NCBI GenBank assembly: GCA_964425695.1
Contig: CAYRNF010000001.1
Coordinates: 434,001 to 498,000, forward strand
DNA length: 64,000 nt
Reading direction: 5' to 3'
DNA from: JAKPBU01 sp964425695
Lineage (GTDB): Bacteria; Pseudomonadota; Gammaproteobacteria; Xanthomonadales; Xanthomonadaceae
Under the pieces are notes generated by a model. That model was not told where the DNA came from and made no database searches. It worked only from the letters and a program-made list of their open reading frames with translations. The translations under genes were made by a program, and so were the position numbers. Positions 8,713 through 16,579 of this stretch are shown piece after piece. Each line of letters opens with the position of its first letter. The first letter of the stretch is position 1.

Positions 8713-9546
8713 ATGAAGCACACCACGGGCTTGGCGGCCCTGGCACTGGCGGCGCTGGCGGCGCAGGCCGCCGTGACCGCCCCTTCCACGACGCACACGG
8801 CCCAAGCGCGGGCCGCCAGTAGCGAAGCGCGGGCGCAAGGCGGCATCCGCCCCGCCCCATCCCTTGCCCGTGCAGCGGCCAGCCCCGGCGCGACCGCGGC
8901 GGCCCCGACCGTGGACGACGTGGGCGACATCGATTCGTTCGGCCGCACCGTGCGCTGGCTCGGCGTGCAGCAGGCCAATATCGAACTGCTGGACGCCTGT
9001 CCGCCCGATCCGCCGGACGGCTTCGCCTGCCAGCCGCTGGCGCCGGCGGGTACCACCGTGTTCGCGTTCGAGGACGTGGCCCGGTTCGTGCTGCCGGCCA
9101 AGGCCAGCCGGTCGCTGCTGTGCCACTGGTTCTCGCCGCTGTTGACGCTGGACTGGGACAACCCGGCCGCGGCGCCGGTCCTGGGCACGCTGGCGTATTC
9201 GCCCACGCTGACGGTGGAGAACCCGGTGCTGGACGACCCGGCCCTGATCGACCCCCAGACCGGGCTGCCCTTCGGCGGCCGCCTGCTGACGGGCATGAGC
9301 GCGTCGGAGCGGCTGGTGGCGTCGCTGGCGCCGGGCATGGCGTACGTGGAGCGCCGGCGCGACAGCGCCACGTGCATCGCCGGGTTCGTCAGCCGCCGCG
9401 CGCTGGTGGACAACTACGGGCTGAGCCCGGCGCTGGCGGACGAGTTTTTCCGCCAGCCCACCACCGTGCGCCTCAACGTGCGCGGCACGGCCACCCACCT
9501 GGCCGCGGCGCGGCTGGTGCTGGGCCTGCGCATCGTGGGGGACTGA
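8713..9546 (+). CDS. exported protein of unknown function (277 aa)
   Basis: Begins MKHTTGLAAL with a Sec signal peptide (cleavage about residue 20) after a GGAG ribosome site. A disordered Ala/Arg/Pro region runs to about residue 65. The mature domain contains three Cys-bearing segments (LDACPPDPPDGFACQPL, LLCHWFSPLLTLDWD, and SATCIAGFV) that could form disulfides, which fits the periplasm or outside. No family was recognised. The earlier in-frame start (8569) lacks a ribosome site and would bury the signal peptide. Confidence 0.75.
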   Translation: MKHTTGLAALALAALAAQAAVTAPSTTHTAQARAASSEARAQGGIRPAPSLARAAASPGATAAAPTVDDVGDIDSFGRTVRWLGVQQANIELLDACPPDPPDGFACQPLAPAGTTVFAFEDVARFVLPAKASRSLLCHWFSPLLTLDWDNPAAAPVLGTLAYSPTLTVENPVLDDPALIDPQTGLPFGGRLLTGMSASERLVASLAPGMAYVERRRDSATCIAGFVSRRALVDNYGLSPALADEFFRQPTTVRLNVRGTATHLAAARLVLGLRIVGD

Positions 9547-9562
9547 AGCGCCCACAACGCGA

Positions 9563-9582
9563 AACGGGCCCGAAGGCCCGTT
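9563..9582. terminator. hairpin between converging genes, probable bidirectional terminator
   Basis: A perfect 8-bp stem, aacgggcc-cgaa-ggcccgtt, lies between the end of the exported-protein gene (9546, plus) and the end of ompW (9635, minus). T runs are short on both sides, so its strength is uncertain, but position and symmetry fit a shared terminator. Confidence 0.6.
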
Positions 9583-9634
9583 CCGCTGCCCGCGTGGCGG
9601 GCGCTTGCTGCGAGGATGCGCGGGACGCGGCGGA

Positions 9635-10312
9635 TCAGAACTTCACGCCCACGCCCACGCCCACGGTGACCGGCGAGAACTTGGCATCGGCCACGTCCTG
9701 GCCGTTGACCTGCACCTGCGGGTCGTTGGTCTCGTGCAGGTAGCGGGCATCGGCGCGCGCGAACCAGCGCTCGTTGATGTTCGCGTCCACGCCGATCGTG
9801 GCCATGGCGCCCTTGCCGGTTTCCACCGCCACGCGCTGGCCGGCGAGCGGGCCGGTGGCCTCGGTCTTCTCGCCGTCGAAGTTCTGCTCGTAGTAGCCCA
9901 GGCCCACGAACGGGCGGATGGTCTGGTCGGCGCTGCCGAACTGGTACTGCCCGCTGACGGCGTAGGGCTGGGAATCGACCTCGCCGATCTTGCCCTGGCC
10001 GTTGTTGCCGGTGACGCGGTGCGTGTACTTGTCCACCGCACCCCAGGCTTCGACGCCGATGTTGTCGTTGATGTGGTAGGTCACGCCCAGGGTCGGCGCG
10101 ACCGAACCGTCGGCCTTGACGCGCTGCGTATCGCCCACCCACGCGTTCTTGGTGGGTTCGAGCTGGGTGGCGGAGCCGACGATCGACACGCGCTTGCCGG
10201 ACGAGGTGGACGTTGCGCTGTCCGCGTCCTGGGCGAAGGCCAGCGGGGCGGCGGCGGCGAGGGCCAGGGCAAGACCTGCAGTTTTCAAGGACGGCATGTG
10301 GGTAGACAGCAT
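9635..10312 (-). CDS. ompW: OmpW-family outer-membrane protein
   Basis: A 225-residue precursor with a signal peptide ending at LAFA (about residue 27). The mature part is an eight-strand barrel: the family blocks LGVTYHINDNIGVE, VRPFVGLG-like IRPFVGLGYYEQ, and a terminal VGVGVKF whose last Phe is the usual signal for outer-membrane insertion. OmpW porins pass small hydrophobic molecules. The start at 10312 was chosen because GGAGATCC lies 10 nt upstream, whereas the internal Met (10297) has none. One loop, VRVETGKGAM-like, is unusually long for OmpW. Confidence 0.88.
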   Translation of the reverse strand: MLSTHMPSLKTAGLALALAAAAPLAFAQDADSATSTSSGKRVSIVGSATQLEPTKNAWVGDTQRVKADGSVAPTLGVTYHINDNIGVEAWGAVDKYTHRVTGNNGQGKIGEVDSQPYAVSGQYQFGSADQTIRPFVGLGYYEQNFDGEKTEATGPLAGQRVAVETGKGAMATIGVDANINERWFARADARYLHETNDPQVQVNGQDVADAKFSPVTVGVGVGVKF

Positions 10313-10625
10313 GAGGAGGATCTCCTTCGTTATTGGTCTGTACGTCGTTCGCGAGGCTTGCGAACCCGCCGCGCGCGACGTTGGGGGAGGAAGGACGCGC
10401 GGCAGCGGGCGCATGGTGGTCGGCGCGTGCTGAACCGCAACGGGCGCGCGACGTGAACCGTGTCGCAACCTGCGGCGGATCGCGCGATGCGCGCTGCAAC
10501 GTCGCGGCGGATGTGCTAGCGGCGGTTGCCTGCCCGCGTGGCGACGCCGCGCTTGTGGCGGCGCGTGGCGTCGGCCAGCATCGCGCGCCTGGGGGCCGCG
10601 CCGCGGCTCGACGAGGACGCAGCGC
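10313..10625. other. 313-bp divergent intergenic region, no gene seen
   Basis: Lies between the ompW start (minus) and the YdcZ-like start (plus), so it should carry both promoters. It includes the ompW ribosome site at its left edge and GAGGA 10 nt before the right gene. No clear -35/-10 pair, operator or RNA was found by eye. Confidence 0.5.
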
Positions 10626-11081
10626 ATGACCCTTTCCGCCCTGCTGCTGGCGATCTGCGTGGGTGCGCTGCTGCCCCTGCAGGCCCTGGTCAACGCGCGC
10701 CTGGGCCAGCTCACGCTGGGGGCGGTGTTCGCATCGCTGGCGTCGTTCGTGGTGGGCACCGCCGCGCTGGCGGCGGTGTGGCTGGCGTGGCGCCCGCCCG
10801 CGCCTGCCGGGGCCGGCGGGATCGCCGCGGCGCCGTGGTGGGCATGGACCGGCGGGCTGATCGGCGCGGCCTTCGTGGTGTCGGCCACGGTGCTGGTGCC
10901 GCGCCTCGGCGCTGCCGCGCTGATCTGCCTGGTGGTGTTCGGCCAGCTGGTCGGATCGCTGCTGCTCGACCACTTCGGCGTCCTGCATCCCGCGCAGCCG
11001 GTGGACGCCACGAAGCTGGCCGGGGTGGCGTTGGTGGGGGTGGGCATGCTGCTGGTGGTACGTCCCTGGCAGCCGGCCTGA
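10626..11081 (+). CDS. YdcZ/DUF606-family small membrane transporter
   Basis: A 151-residue protein with five membrane helices. It opens MTLSALLLAICVGALLPLQ, with the family block VNARLGQLTLG, and ends in LAGVALVGVGMLLVVRPW. DUF606 proteins are half-length DMT-superfamily members that probably work as dimers. No substrate is known. The start follows a GAGGA ribosome site. Confidence 0.82.
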   Translation: MTLSALLLAICVGALLPLQALVNARLGQLTLGAVFASLASFVVGTAALAAVWLAWRPPAPAGAGGIAAAPWWAWTGGLIGAAFVVSATVLVPRLGAAALICLVVFGQLVGSLLLDHFGVLHPAQPVDATKLAGVALVGVGMLLVVRPWQPA

Positions 11082-11187
11082 GCGCGCGGGCCAAAGACCC
11101 GGGTAAAACCCCGAAGCGTCCCGGCGCGTTTGTCCGGCCGGCGTCGATGTGTCCACAATACGGGTCCCGCCCTGTCCGGAGCCCCCA

Positions 11188-12999
11188 ATGGCCGAGTTGA
11201 AGGAAGCGCGCGTCCCGGACATCGGCGACTACAGCGACGTCCCGGTGATCGAGGTGCTGGTGGCGGTGGGCGACACCGTGGCCAAGGACCAGGGCCTGGT
11301 GACGCTGGAATCCGACAAGACCACGCTGGAAGTGCCGTCCTCGGTCGCCGGCGTGGTGCGCGAACTCAAGGTCAAGCTGGGCGACACGCTGTCCGAAGGG
11401 GCGGTGGTGGCGCTGATCGAGGCGGCCGACGCTGGCGATGCCTCCGCTTCGCCCCCTTCCGAGAAAGGGGCGGCGGGGGATGCGACGCCCGAACGCCAGG
11501 CGCAAATCCCCCCTGGCCCCCCTCCTTCGAAGGGGGGTGATCAGCAGGCTGCTGGGGCCGCGTCCACGCCTCCGGCTGGAACCGCAGGCGGCCTGCAGGA
11601 AGCGCGCGTCCCGGATATCGGCGGCTACAGCGACGTGCCGGTGATCGAGGTGCTGGTGGCGGTGGGCGACACGGTGGCCAAGGACCAGGGGCTGGTCACG
11701 CTGGAATCCGACAAGGCCACCATGGAGGTGCCGTCCTCGGTGGCAGGCGTGGTGCGCGAGCTGAAGGTCAAGGTGGGCGACAGCCTGTCCGAAGGCGGCC
11801 TGGTGGCCCTGATCGAACCCGCCGCGGCCGCGCCGCGCGCCCAGCCGGAAGCGGCAGCGAAGCAAACGCGCGCCTCCGAAACCGGGACCCAGGTCGAACC
11901 CGTACGGGTGGATGCCCGCCCGGACAACATCGCCCGGGCCTCGATGGACGCCGCGGCCGGCGGCCGGGCCAGCCCCGACGCCGCCGCCGCCCCGATGGGC
12001 GCCGGACTGCCACCGGTGCGCTTTGAAGCCGCCGCCGTGCTGCCCGACAAGGTGCCCTACGCCAGCCCCGCGGTGCGCCTGTTCGCGCGCGAACTGGGCG
12101 TGGACCTGCTGAAGGTCGCCGGAAGCGCGCGCGGCGGACGGATCACCCGCGAGGACGTGCAGCAGTTCGTCAAGGGCGCGCTGGCCGGCGGTGCGGGCGC
12201 TGCGACGGGCGCCGCAGCGCCGGTGGCCGGCGGCGGTGGGCTGAACCTGCTGCCGTGGCCCAAGGTGGACTTCGCCAAGTTCGGCGAGATCGAGGTCACG
12301 CCGCTGTCGCGGATCAAGAAGATCTCCGGCGCCAACCTGGCCCGCAACTGGGCCATGATCCCGCACGTCACCCAGCACGACGATGCCGACATCACCGATC
12401 TCGAGGCGCTGCGCGTTGCGCTCAACGCCGAGAACGAGAAGTCCAGCCGTGCCGGTCAACAGCCGGGCATCAAGCTCACCATGCTCGCCTTCCTGATGAA
12501 GGCCAGCGCCGCGGCGCTGAAGCGCTACCCCGAATTCAACGCCTCGCTCGACGCCTCCGGCGAGAACCTCACCCTCAAGAAGTACGTGCACATCGGCTTC
12601 GCCGCCGACACGCCCAACGGGCTGGTGGTACCGGTGGTGCGCGACGTGGACCGCAAGGGCGTCAACCAGATCGCGCAGGAAACCGGCGAGCTGGCGAAGA
12701 AGGCGCGCGACGGCAAGCTCGGCCCGGCGGACATGTCCGGCGGCTGTTTCAGCATCAGTTCGCTCGGCGGCATCGGCGGCACCGCGTTCACGCCGATCGT
12801 CAACGCGCCGGAAGTGGCGATCCTGGGCGTGAGCAAGGCGGCGATGAAGCCGGTCTGGAACGGCGAAGCCTTCCAGCCGCGCCTGGTGCTGCCGCTGTCG
12901 CTGAGCTATGACCACCGGGTGATCGACGGCGCCGCGGCGGCGCGCTTCACCGCCTATCTCGCGCAGCTGCTCGCCGACATGCGCCGCGTCCTGCTGTAA
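11188..12999 (+). CDS. aceF: pyruvate dehydrogenase E2, dihydrolipoamide acetyltransferase with two lipoyl domains
   Basis: A 603-residue core subunit of pyruvate dehydrogenase that moves acetyl groups from E1 to CoA. Lipoyl domain 1 covers residues 2-80 (lipoyl Lys44 in ESDKTTLEV) and lipoyl domain 2 about 133-212 (Lys176 in ESDKATMEV). A peripheral-subunit-binding domain is at about 288-330 (YASPAVRLFARELGV). The catalytic domain fills the rest, with His576 and Asp580 in the DHRVIDG motif. The linker between the two lipoyl domains (about 88-117) reads as translated intergenic repeat (IPPGPPPSKGG), which is unusual. aceE is not in the window. MscS and E3 genes follow on the same strand. Confidence 0.93.
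   Translation: MAELKEARVPDIGDYSDVPVIEVLVAVGDTVAKDQGLVTLESDKTTLEVPSSVAGVVRELKVKLGDTLSEGAVVALIEAADAGDASASPPSEKGAAGDATPERQAQIPPGPPPSKGGDQQAAGAASTPPAGTAGGLQEARVPDIGGYSDVPVIEVLVAVGDTVAKDQGLVTLESDKATMEVPSSVAGVVRELKVKVGDSLSEGGLVALIEPAAAAPRAQPEAAAKQTRASETGTQVEPVRVDARPDNIARASMDAAAGGRASPDAAAAPMGAGLPPVRFEAAAVLPDKVPYASPAVRLFARELGVDLLKVAGSARGGRITREDVQQFVKGALAGGAGAATGAAAPVAGGGGLNLLPWPKVDFAKFGEIEVTPLSRIKKISGANLARNWAMIPHVTQHDDADITDLEALRVALNAENEKSSRAGQQPGIKLTMLAFLMKASAAALKRYPEFNASLDASGENLTLKKYVHIGFAADTPNGLVVPVVRDVDRKGVNQIAQETGELAKKARDGKLGPADMSGGCFSISSLGGIGGTAFTPIVNAPEVAILGVSKAAMKPVWNGEAFQPRLVLPLSLSYDHRVIDGAAAARFTAYLAQLLADMRRVLL
11451..11537 (+). repeat. palindromic repeat read through as coding sequence in the E2 linker
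   Basis: Two GC-rich dyads lie inside aceF: gcccccttccgagaaaggggc (11451-11471) and ccccctccttcgaagggggg (about 11516-11536). They are separated by a g/c-rich stretch with caaatcccccctggcccc. The layout is that of a common intergenic element whose frame translates as PPSEKG...IPPGPPPSKGG. It falls exactly in the flexible linker between lipoyl domains 1 and 2, where an insertion is tolerable. Confidence 0.6.
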
Positions 13000-13010
13000 C
13001 GGGCAGGGCG

Positions 13011-14168
13011 ATGCAGGACAACGCGCGCAGGCTCGAAGACGCAGGCGACCGCGTGCGCGACGCCGCCAACGAGGCCGCGCAGAGCGGCTGGGCGGGCGCC
13101 CGCGAACTGCTCGCATTCCAGCCGCTGCGCGAGTTCGGAATCACGGTCAGCGTCGGCGGCGTGGCCGCGGCGATCCTGGCGCTGCTGGCCGCGCTGGCCG
13201 TGTCGCTGCTGCTGCGCCGGGCCCTGCGGCGCTACGGCGAACGCAATGCCAACGCCAACAAGGCGGCGCTGTACACGGTGTCGCGCCTGCTGCACTACGC
13301 GCTGCTGGTGGTGGGCGTCCTGCTGGCGTTCGAACTGGCCGGGGTGCCGCTGAGCAAGTTCGCGGTGTTCGCCGGCGCGATCGGCGTAGGCCTGGGCTTC
13401 GGCCTGCAGGCTATCTTCAGCAACTTCATTTCCGGCGTGATCCTGCTGTTCGACCGGTCGCTCAAGGTCGGCGACTTCGTGGAGCTGGAAGGCGATATCC
13501 GCGGCACGGTGCGCGCGATCAACATCCGCGCCACGCGCATCACCACCAACGACAACATCGACGTGCTGGTGCCCAACTCGGAGTTCGTCACCAAGCGCGT
13601 GGTCAACTGGACCCACGGCTCGTTCAACCGCCGCATCCGCGTGCCGTTCTCGGTGGCGTACGGGGTGGACAAGGAACTGGTGAAGAAGGCGGCGCTGGAA
13701 GCCGCCGGCAACGTGCCGTTCACCCTGGCGATGGACGGCGGCAAGGCGCCGCAGGTGTGGCTGGTCGGCTTCGGCGACAGCGCGGTGCAGTTCATCCTGG
13801 CGGTGTGGCTGACCGAGGAGGCCGCACGCCGCAACGCGGCGATCCAGGCGGCCTACCTGTGGGAACTGGACACGGTGCTGAAGAAGTACGGCATCGAGAT
13901 CCCCTATCCGCAGACCGACCTGAACATCCGCAGCCTGTTCGGCTACAGCGGCGCCGACGCGGTGCGCGCCCTGCGCGGCGAGGACGTGGCGCCGCCGCAG
14001 GCCGGCGAACAGCAGCCGGCGCGGTTGCAGCCGGGCGAGCGCGCCGCGCTGGCGCGCAACGACGCGCAGGCCGACACCGAACGCGTGATCCAGGAAGAAG
14101 CCGCGCGCGCCGCGCAGGACGCGCGCGCCGCCGCAGACCCCGCCGGGCGCGACGCGCCGGCACCCTGA
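13011..14168 (+). CDS. MscS-family mechanosensitive channel
   Basis: A 385-residue small-conductance channel homologue. Three membrane helices lie at about 45-66, 83-105 and 112-135. The pore helix runs FAGAIGVGLGFGLQAIFSNFISG, followed by the beta domain with DFVELEGDIRGTVRAINIRATRI and VLVPNSEFVTKRVVNWT. A 70-residue Ala/Arg/Glu-rich C-terminal tail is probably disordered or helical. It opens under membrane tension to release solutes. It lies 11 nt after aceF and 25 nt before lpdA, so it appears embedded in the pyruvate dehydrogenase transcript. Confidence 0.9.
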   Translation: MQDNARRLEDAGDRVRDAANEAAQSGWAGARELLAFQPLREFGITVSVGGVAAAILALLAALAVSLLLRRALRRYGERNANANKAALYTVSRLLHYALLVVGVLLAFELAGVPLSKFAVFAGAIGVGLGFGLQAIFSNFISGVILLFDRSLKVGDFVELEGDIRGTVRAINIRATRITTNDNIDVLVPNSEFVTKRVVNWTHGSFNRRIRVPFSVAYGVDKELVKKAALEAAGNVPFTLAMDGGKAPQVWLVGFGDSAVQFILAVWLTEEAARRNAAIQAAYLWELDTVLKKYGIEIPYPQTDLNIRSLFGYSGADAVRALRGEDVAPPQAGEQQPARLQPGERAALARNDAQADTERVIQEEAARAAQDARAAADPAGRDAPAP

Positions 14169-14193
14169 CGACATCGACGAGGAGATCCAAGGC

Positions 14194-15996
14194 ATGGCCG
14201 GAACCATCGAAGTGAAGGTGCCCGACATCGGCGACTACGACGCGGTGCCGGTGATCGAGGTGCTGGTGCGGGTGGGCGACACCGTCGCCAAGGACCAGGG
14301 CCTGGTCACGCTGGAATCGGACAAGGCGACGATGGAAGTGCCTTCGTCCGCGGCCGGCGTGGTCAGGGAGCTGAAGGTCAAGGTGGGCGACACCCTGTCC
14401 GAAGGGGCGGTGGTGGCGGTGCTGGAGAGCGCGGACACGGGGCATGCAGCCGCGCCTGCCGCAGGCGCCTCGCCCGCTTCGACGCAGGCCGCGCCGGACA
14501 AGCCGGCCCCACCGCTGGCGCCGTCGCTCGCGAAACCGGCCGAGCCAGCGGCGCAGGGCGCACCCGCCAGCGGGCGCAAGGCGGACGTGGAATGTCGCAT
14601 CGTCGTGCTCGGCTCCGGCCCCGGCGGCTACACGGCGGCGTTCCGCGCCGCCGATCTCGGGCTGGATACCGTGCTGATCGAGCGCTACGCGTCGCTGGGC
14701 GGGGTGTGCCTCAACGTGGGCTGCATCCCGTCCAAGGCGCTGCTGCATTCGGCGGCGGTGATCGACGAAGCCGAGCACGCATCCGACTACGGCATCACCT
14801 TCGGCAAGCCGAAGATCGCGCTGGATGCCCTGCGTGCGTACAAGGACAAGGTGGTGGGGCAGCTCACCAAGGGCCTGGCCGGCATGGCCAAACAGCGCAA
14901 GGTGCGCGTGGTGCAGGGCACCGGCCGCTTCGTGTCGCCGCACGAGATCGAGGTGCAGGGCGCGGACGGCAACACGCAGCTGGTGAAGTTCGAGCAGTGC
15001 ATCATCGCCGCCGGGTCGCAGGCGCTGAAGCTGCCCGGCTTTCCCTGGGACGATCCGCGCATCATGGATTCCACCGACGCGCTGGAACTGGCGGAGGTGC
15101 CGAAGTCGCTGCTGGTGGTGGGCGGCGGCATCATCGGGTTGGAGATGGCGACGGTGTATCGCGCGCTCGGCAGCACGGTCACGGTGGTCGAACTGGCCGA
15201 CCAGCTCATGCCCGGCGCCGACAGGGACCTGGTCAAGCCGCTGGCCGATCGCCTGAAGAAGCAGGGCGTATCGGTGCACTTGAAAACGAAGGTGACCGAA
15301 GCGAGGGCTGGCAAGAAGGGCATCGACGTCGCCTTCGACGGCGAGAGCATTCCCCAAGCGAAGCAGTACGACCGCGTGCTGGTCGCCGTGGGCCGTGCGC
15401 CGAACGGCGCGAAGATCGGTGCCGACAAGGCCGGCGTGCGCGTCACCGAGCGCGGCTTCATCGAGGTGGATGCGCAGATGCGCACCAACGTGCCGCACAT
15501 CTTCGCCATCGGCGATCTTGTCGGCCAGCCGATGCTGGCGCACAAGGCGACGCACGAAGGCAAGCTCGCGGCCGAGGTGGCCGCCGGCGAGAAGAAGGAA
15601 TGGGTGGCGCGGGTGATCCCGTCGGTGGCCTACACCGACCCGGAAATCGCGTGGGTCGGCATCACCGAGACCGAAGCCAAGGCCAAGGGCCTGAAGGTGG
15701 GCATGGGCAAGTTCCCGTGGGCGGCCAGCGGTCGCGCCATCGGCATCGGCCGCACCGAGGGCTTCACCAAGCTTCTGTTCGACGAGGCCAGCCACCGCAT
15801 CGTGGGTGCCGGCATCGTCGGCGTGCATGCCGGCGACCTGATCGCCGAAGCCGCGCTGGCGATCGAGATGGGCGCCGAAGTGGCCGACATCGGCCACACC
15901 ATCCATCCGCACCCCACCCTGAGCGAATCGGTGGCGATGGCCGCCGAGGTCTACGACGGCACGATCACCGACCTGTATCTGCCGAAAAAGAAGTAG
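14194..15996 (+). CDS. lpdA: dihydrolipoamide dehydrogenase (E3) with N-terminal lipoyl domain
   Basis: A 600-residue FAD flavoprotein that reoxidises the lipoyl arms of pyruvate dehydrogenase using NAD. Residues 3-80 are a lipoyl domain (Lys44 in ESDKATMEV) close to those of aceF upstream. An Ala/Pro linker runs to about 128. The FAD fold starts IVVLGSGPGGYTAAFRA, and redox Cys172 and Cys177 lie in GGVCLNVGCIPSK. The NAD fold has VVGGGIIGLEMATVYRALG, and the C-terminal interface has HPHPTLSESVA. An E3 carrying its own lipoyl domain is known in xanthomonads, Neisseria and Alcaligenes. A GAGGAGATCC ribosome site precedes the ATG. Confidence 0.95.
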   Translation: MAGTIEVKVPDIGDYDAVPVIEVLVRVGDTVAKDQGLVTLESDKATMEVPSSAAGVVRELKVKVGDTLSEGAVVAVLESADTGHAAAPAAGASPASTQAAPDKPAPPLAPSLAKPAEPAAQGAPASGRKADVECRIVVLGSGPGGYTAAFRAADLGLDTVLIERYASLGGVCLNVGCIPSKALLHSAAVIDEAEHASDYGITFGKPKIALDALRAYKDKVVGQLTKGLAGMAKQRKVRVVQGTGRFVSPHEIEVQGADGNTQLVKFEQCIIAAGSQALKLPGFPWDDPRIMDSTDALELAEVPKSLLVVGGGIIGLEMATVYRALGSTVTVVELADQLMPGADRDLVKPLADRLKKQGVSVHLKTKVTEARAGKKGIDVAFDGESIPQAKQYDRVLVAVGRAPNGAKIGADKAGVRVTERGFIEVDAQMRTNVPHIFAIGDLVGQPMLAHKATHEGKLAAEVAAGEKKEWVARVIPSVAYTDPEIAWVGITETEAKAKGLKVGMGKFPWAASGRAIGIGRTEGFTKLLFDEASHRIVGAGIVGVHAGDLIAEAALAIEMGAEVADIGHTIHPHPTLSESVAMAAEVYDGTITDLYLPKKK

Positions 15997-16579
15997 CCCG
16001 CCAGGTCCAGGCAGGGTCGCGCACAGGCGCGCTCCGCAGCAAGGCGCCGGGCAGGGCGGCCGGGCCGGGGGTGCGGTCGATCGTGTCGGCCCACGCCGCA
16101 ACGCACGGCCACAGGAATCCTCGTCATCCCCGCGCAGGCGGGATCCACCGATGCCAGGCGACATCCAGGCGATGGCACGGGGCGATAGGACGCCCCTCCG
16201 TCCAGGCCCCGCGCGCCCCGCCATGCGGGTGGCGCATGCCGCGGGCGCGGGCCGCGCGGCCGCGTCGGCCAACCGCATTCGCTCCACGCGCTCCTGCGCA
16301 CGCAGCGATCCGCGCGAACGATCCTCGCCCTCGCCGTCGCGCCCGCACTTCCGCAGGTGTCGCACGAGCACGCCTGCGCGCAAACCGCTGCTGCAGGGCA
16401 GCATCACGTTCGCCGGCTTCGCGCACTGCATCACACCCGCCCGCGGGAACGCGCCGGCGCGCCCGGGTTGCGTGCCCCGTGGGCGGGTGCAGCGCGCCAA
16501 GGGTTTGCCCCAGCTGGACGCCTGCGCCGCGCCCCCCTTATCCAGTCCCGACAGGGGCTTCGAAGCAAAGGGGACACGA
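15997..16579. other. 583-bp intergenic region holding one dispersed palindromic repeat
   Basis: No gene is supported here. It contains a copy of the cgtcaYccccgcgcaggcgggg repeat at 16122-16153. The rest is Arg/Ala-biased open frame upstream of the amidase, without a ribosome site or a signal for earlier translation. The amidase promoter should lie near its right end but was not identified. Confidence 0.6.
16122..16153 (+). repeat. dispersed palindromic repeat (cgtcatccccgcgcaggcggg family), isolated copy
   Basis: Reads cgtcatccccgcgcaggcggg, then atccaccgatgcc. The core cccgc-gcag-gcggg is a hairpin. It matches the four copies around the GIY-YIG pseudogene at 60.5-61.1 kb, with divergence at its 3' end (ccaccgatg for ccatggac). 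Confidence 0.75.

Noticed and set aside
10312..10312. An ATG at 10297 as the ompW start
   Set aside because: No ribosome site precedes it; the ATG at 10312 has one, and the signal peptide works from either.
10711..13116. A minus-strand open frame of about 800 codons
   Set aside because: Antisense to aceF and the YdcZ-like gene, low-complexity Arg/Gly composition, no start signal. A shadow.
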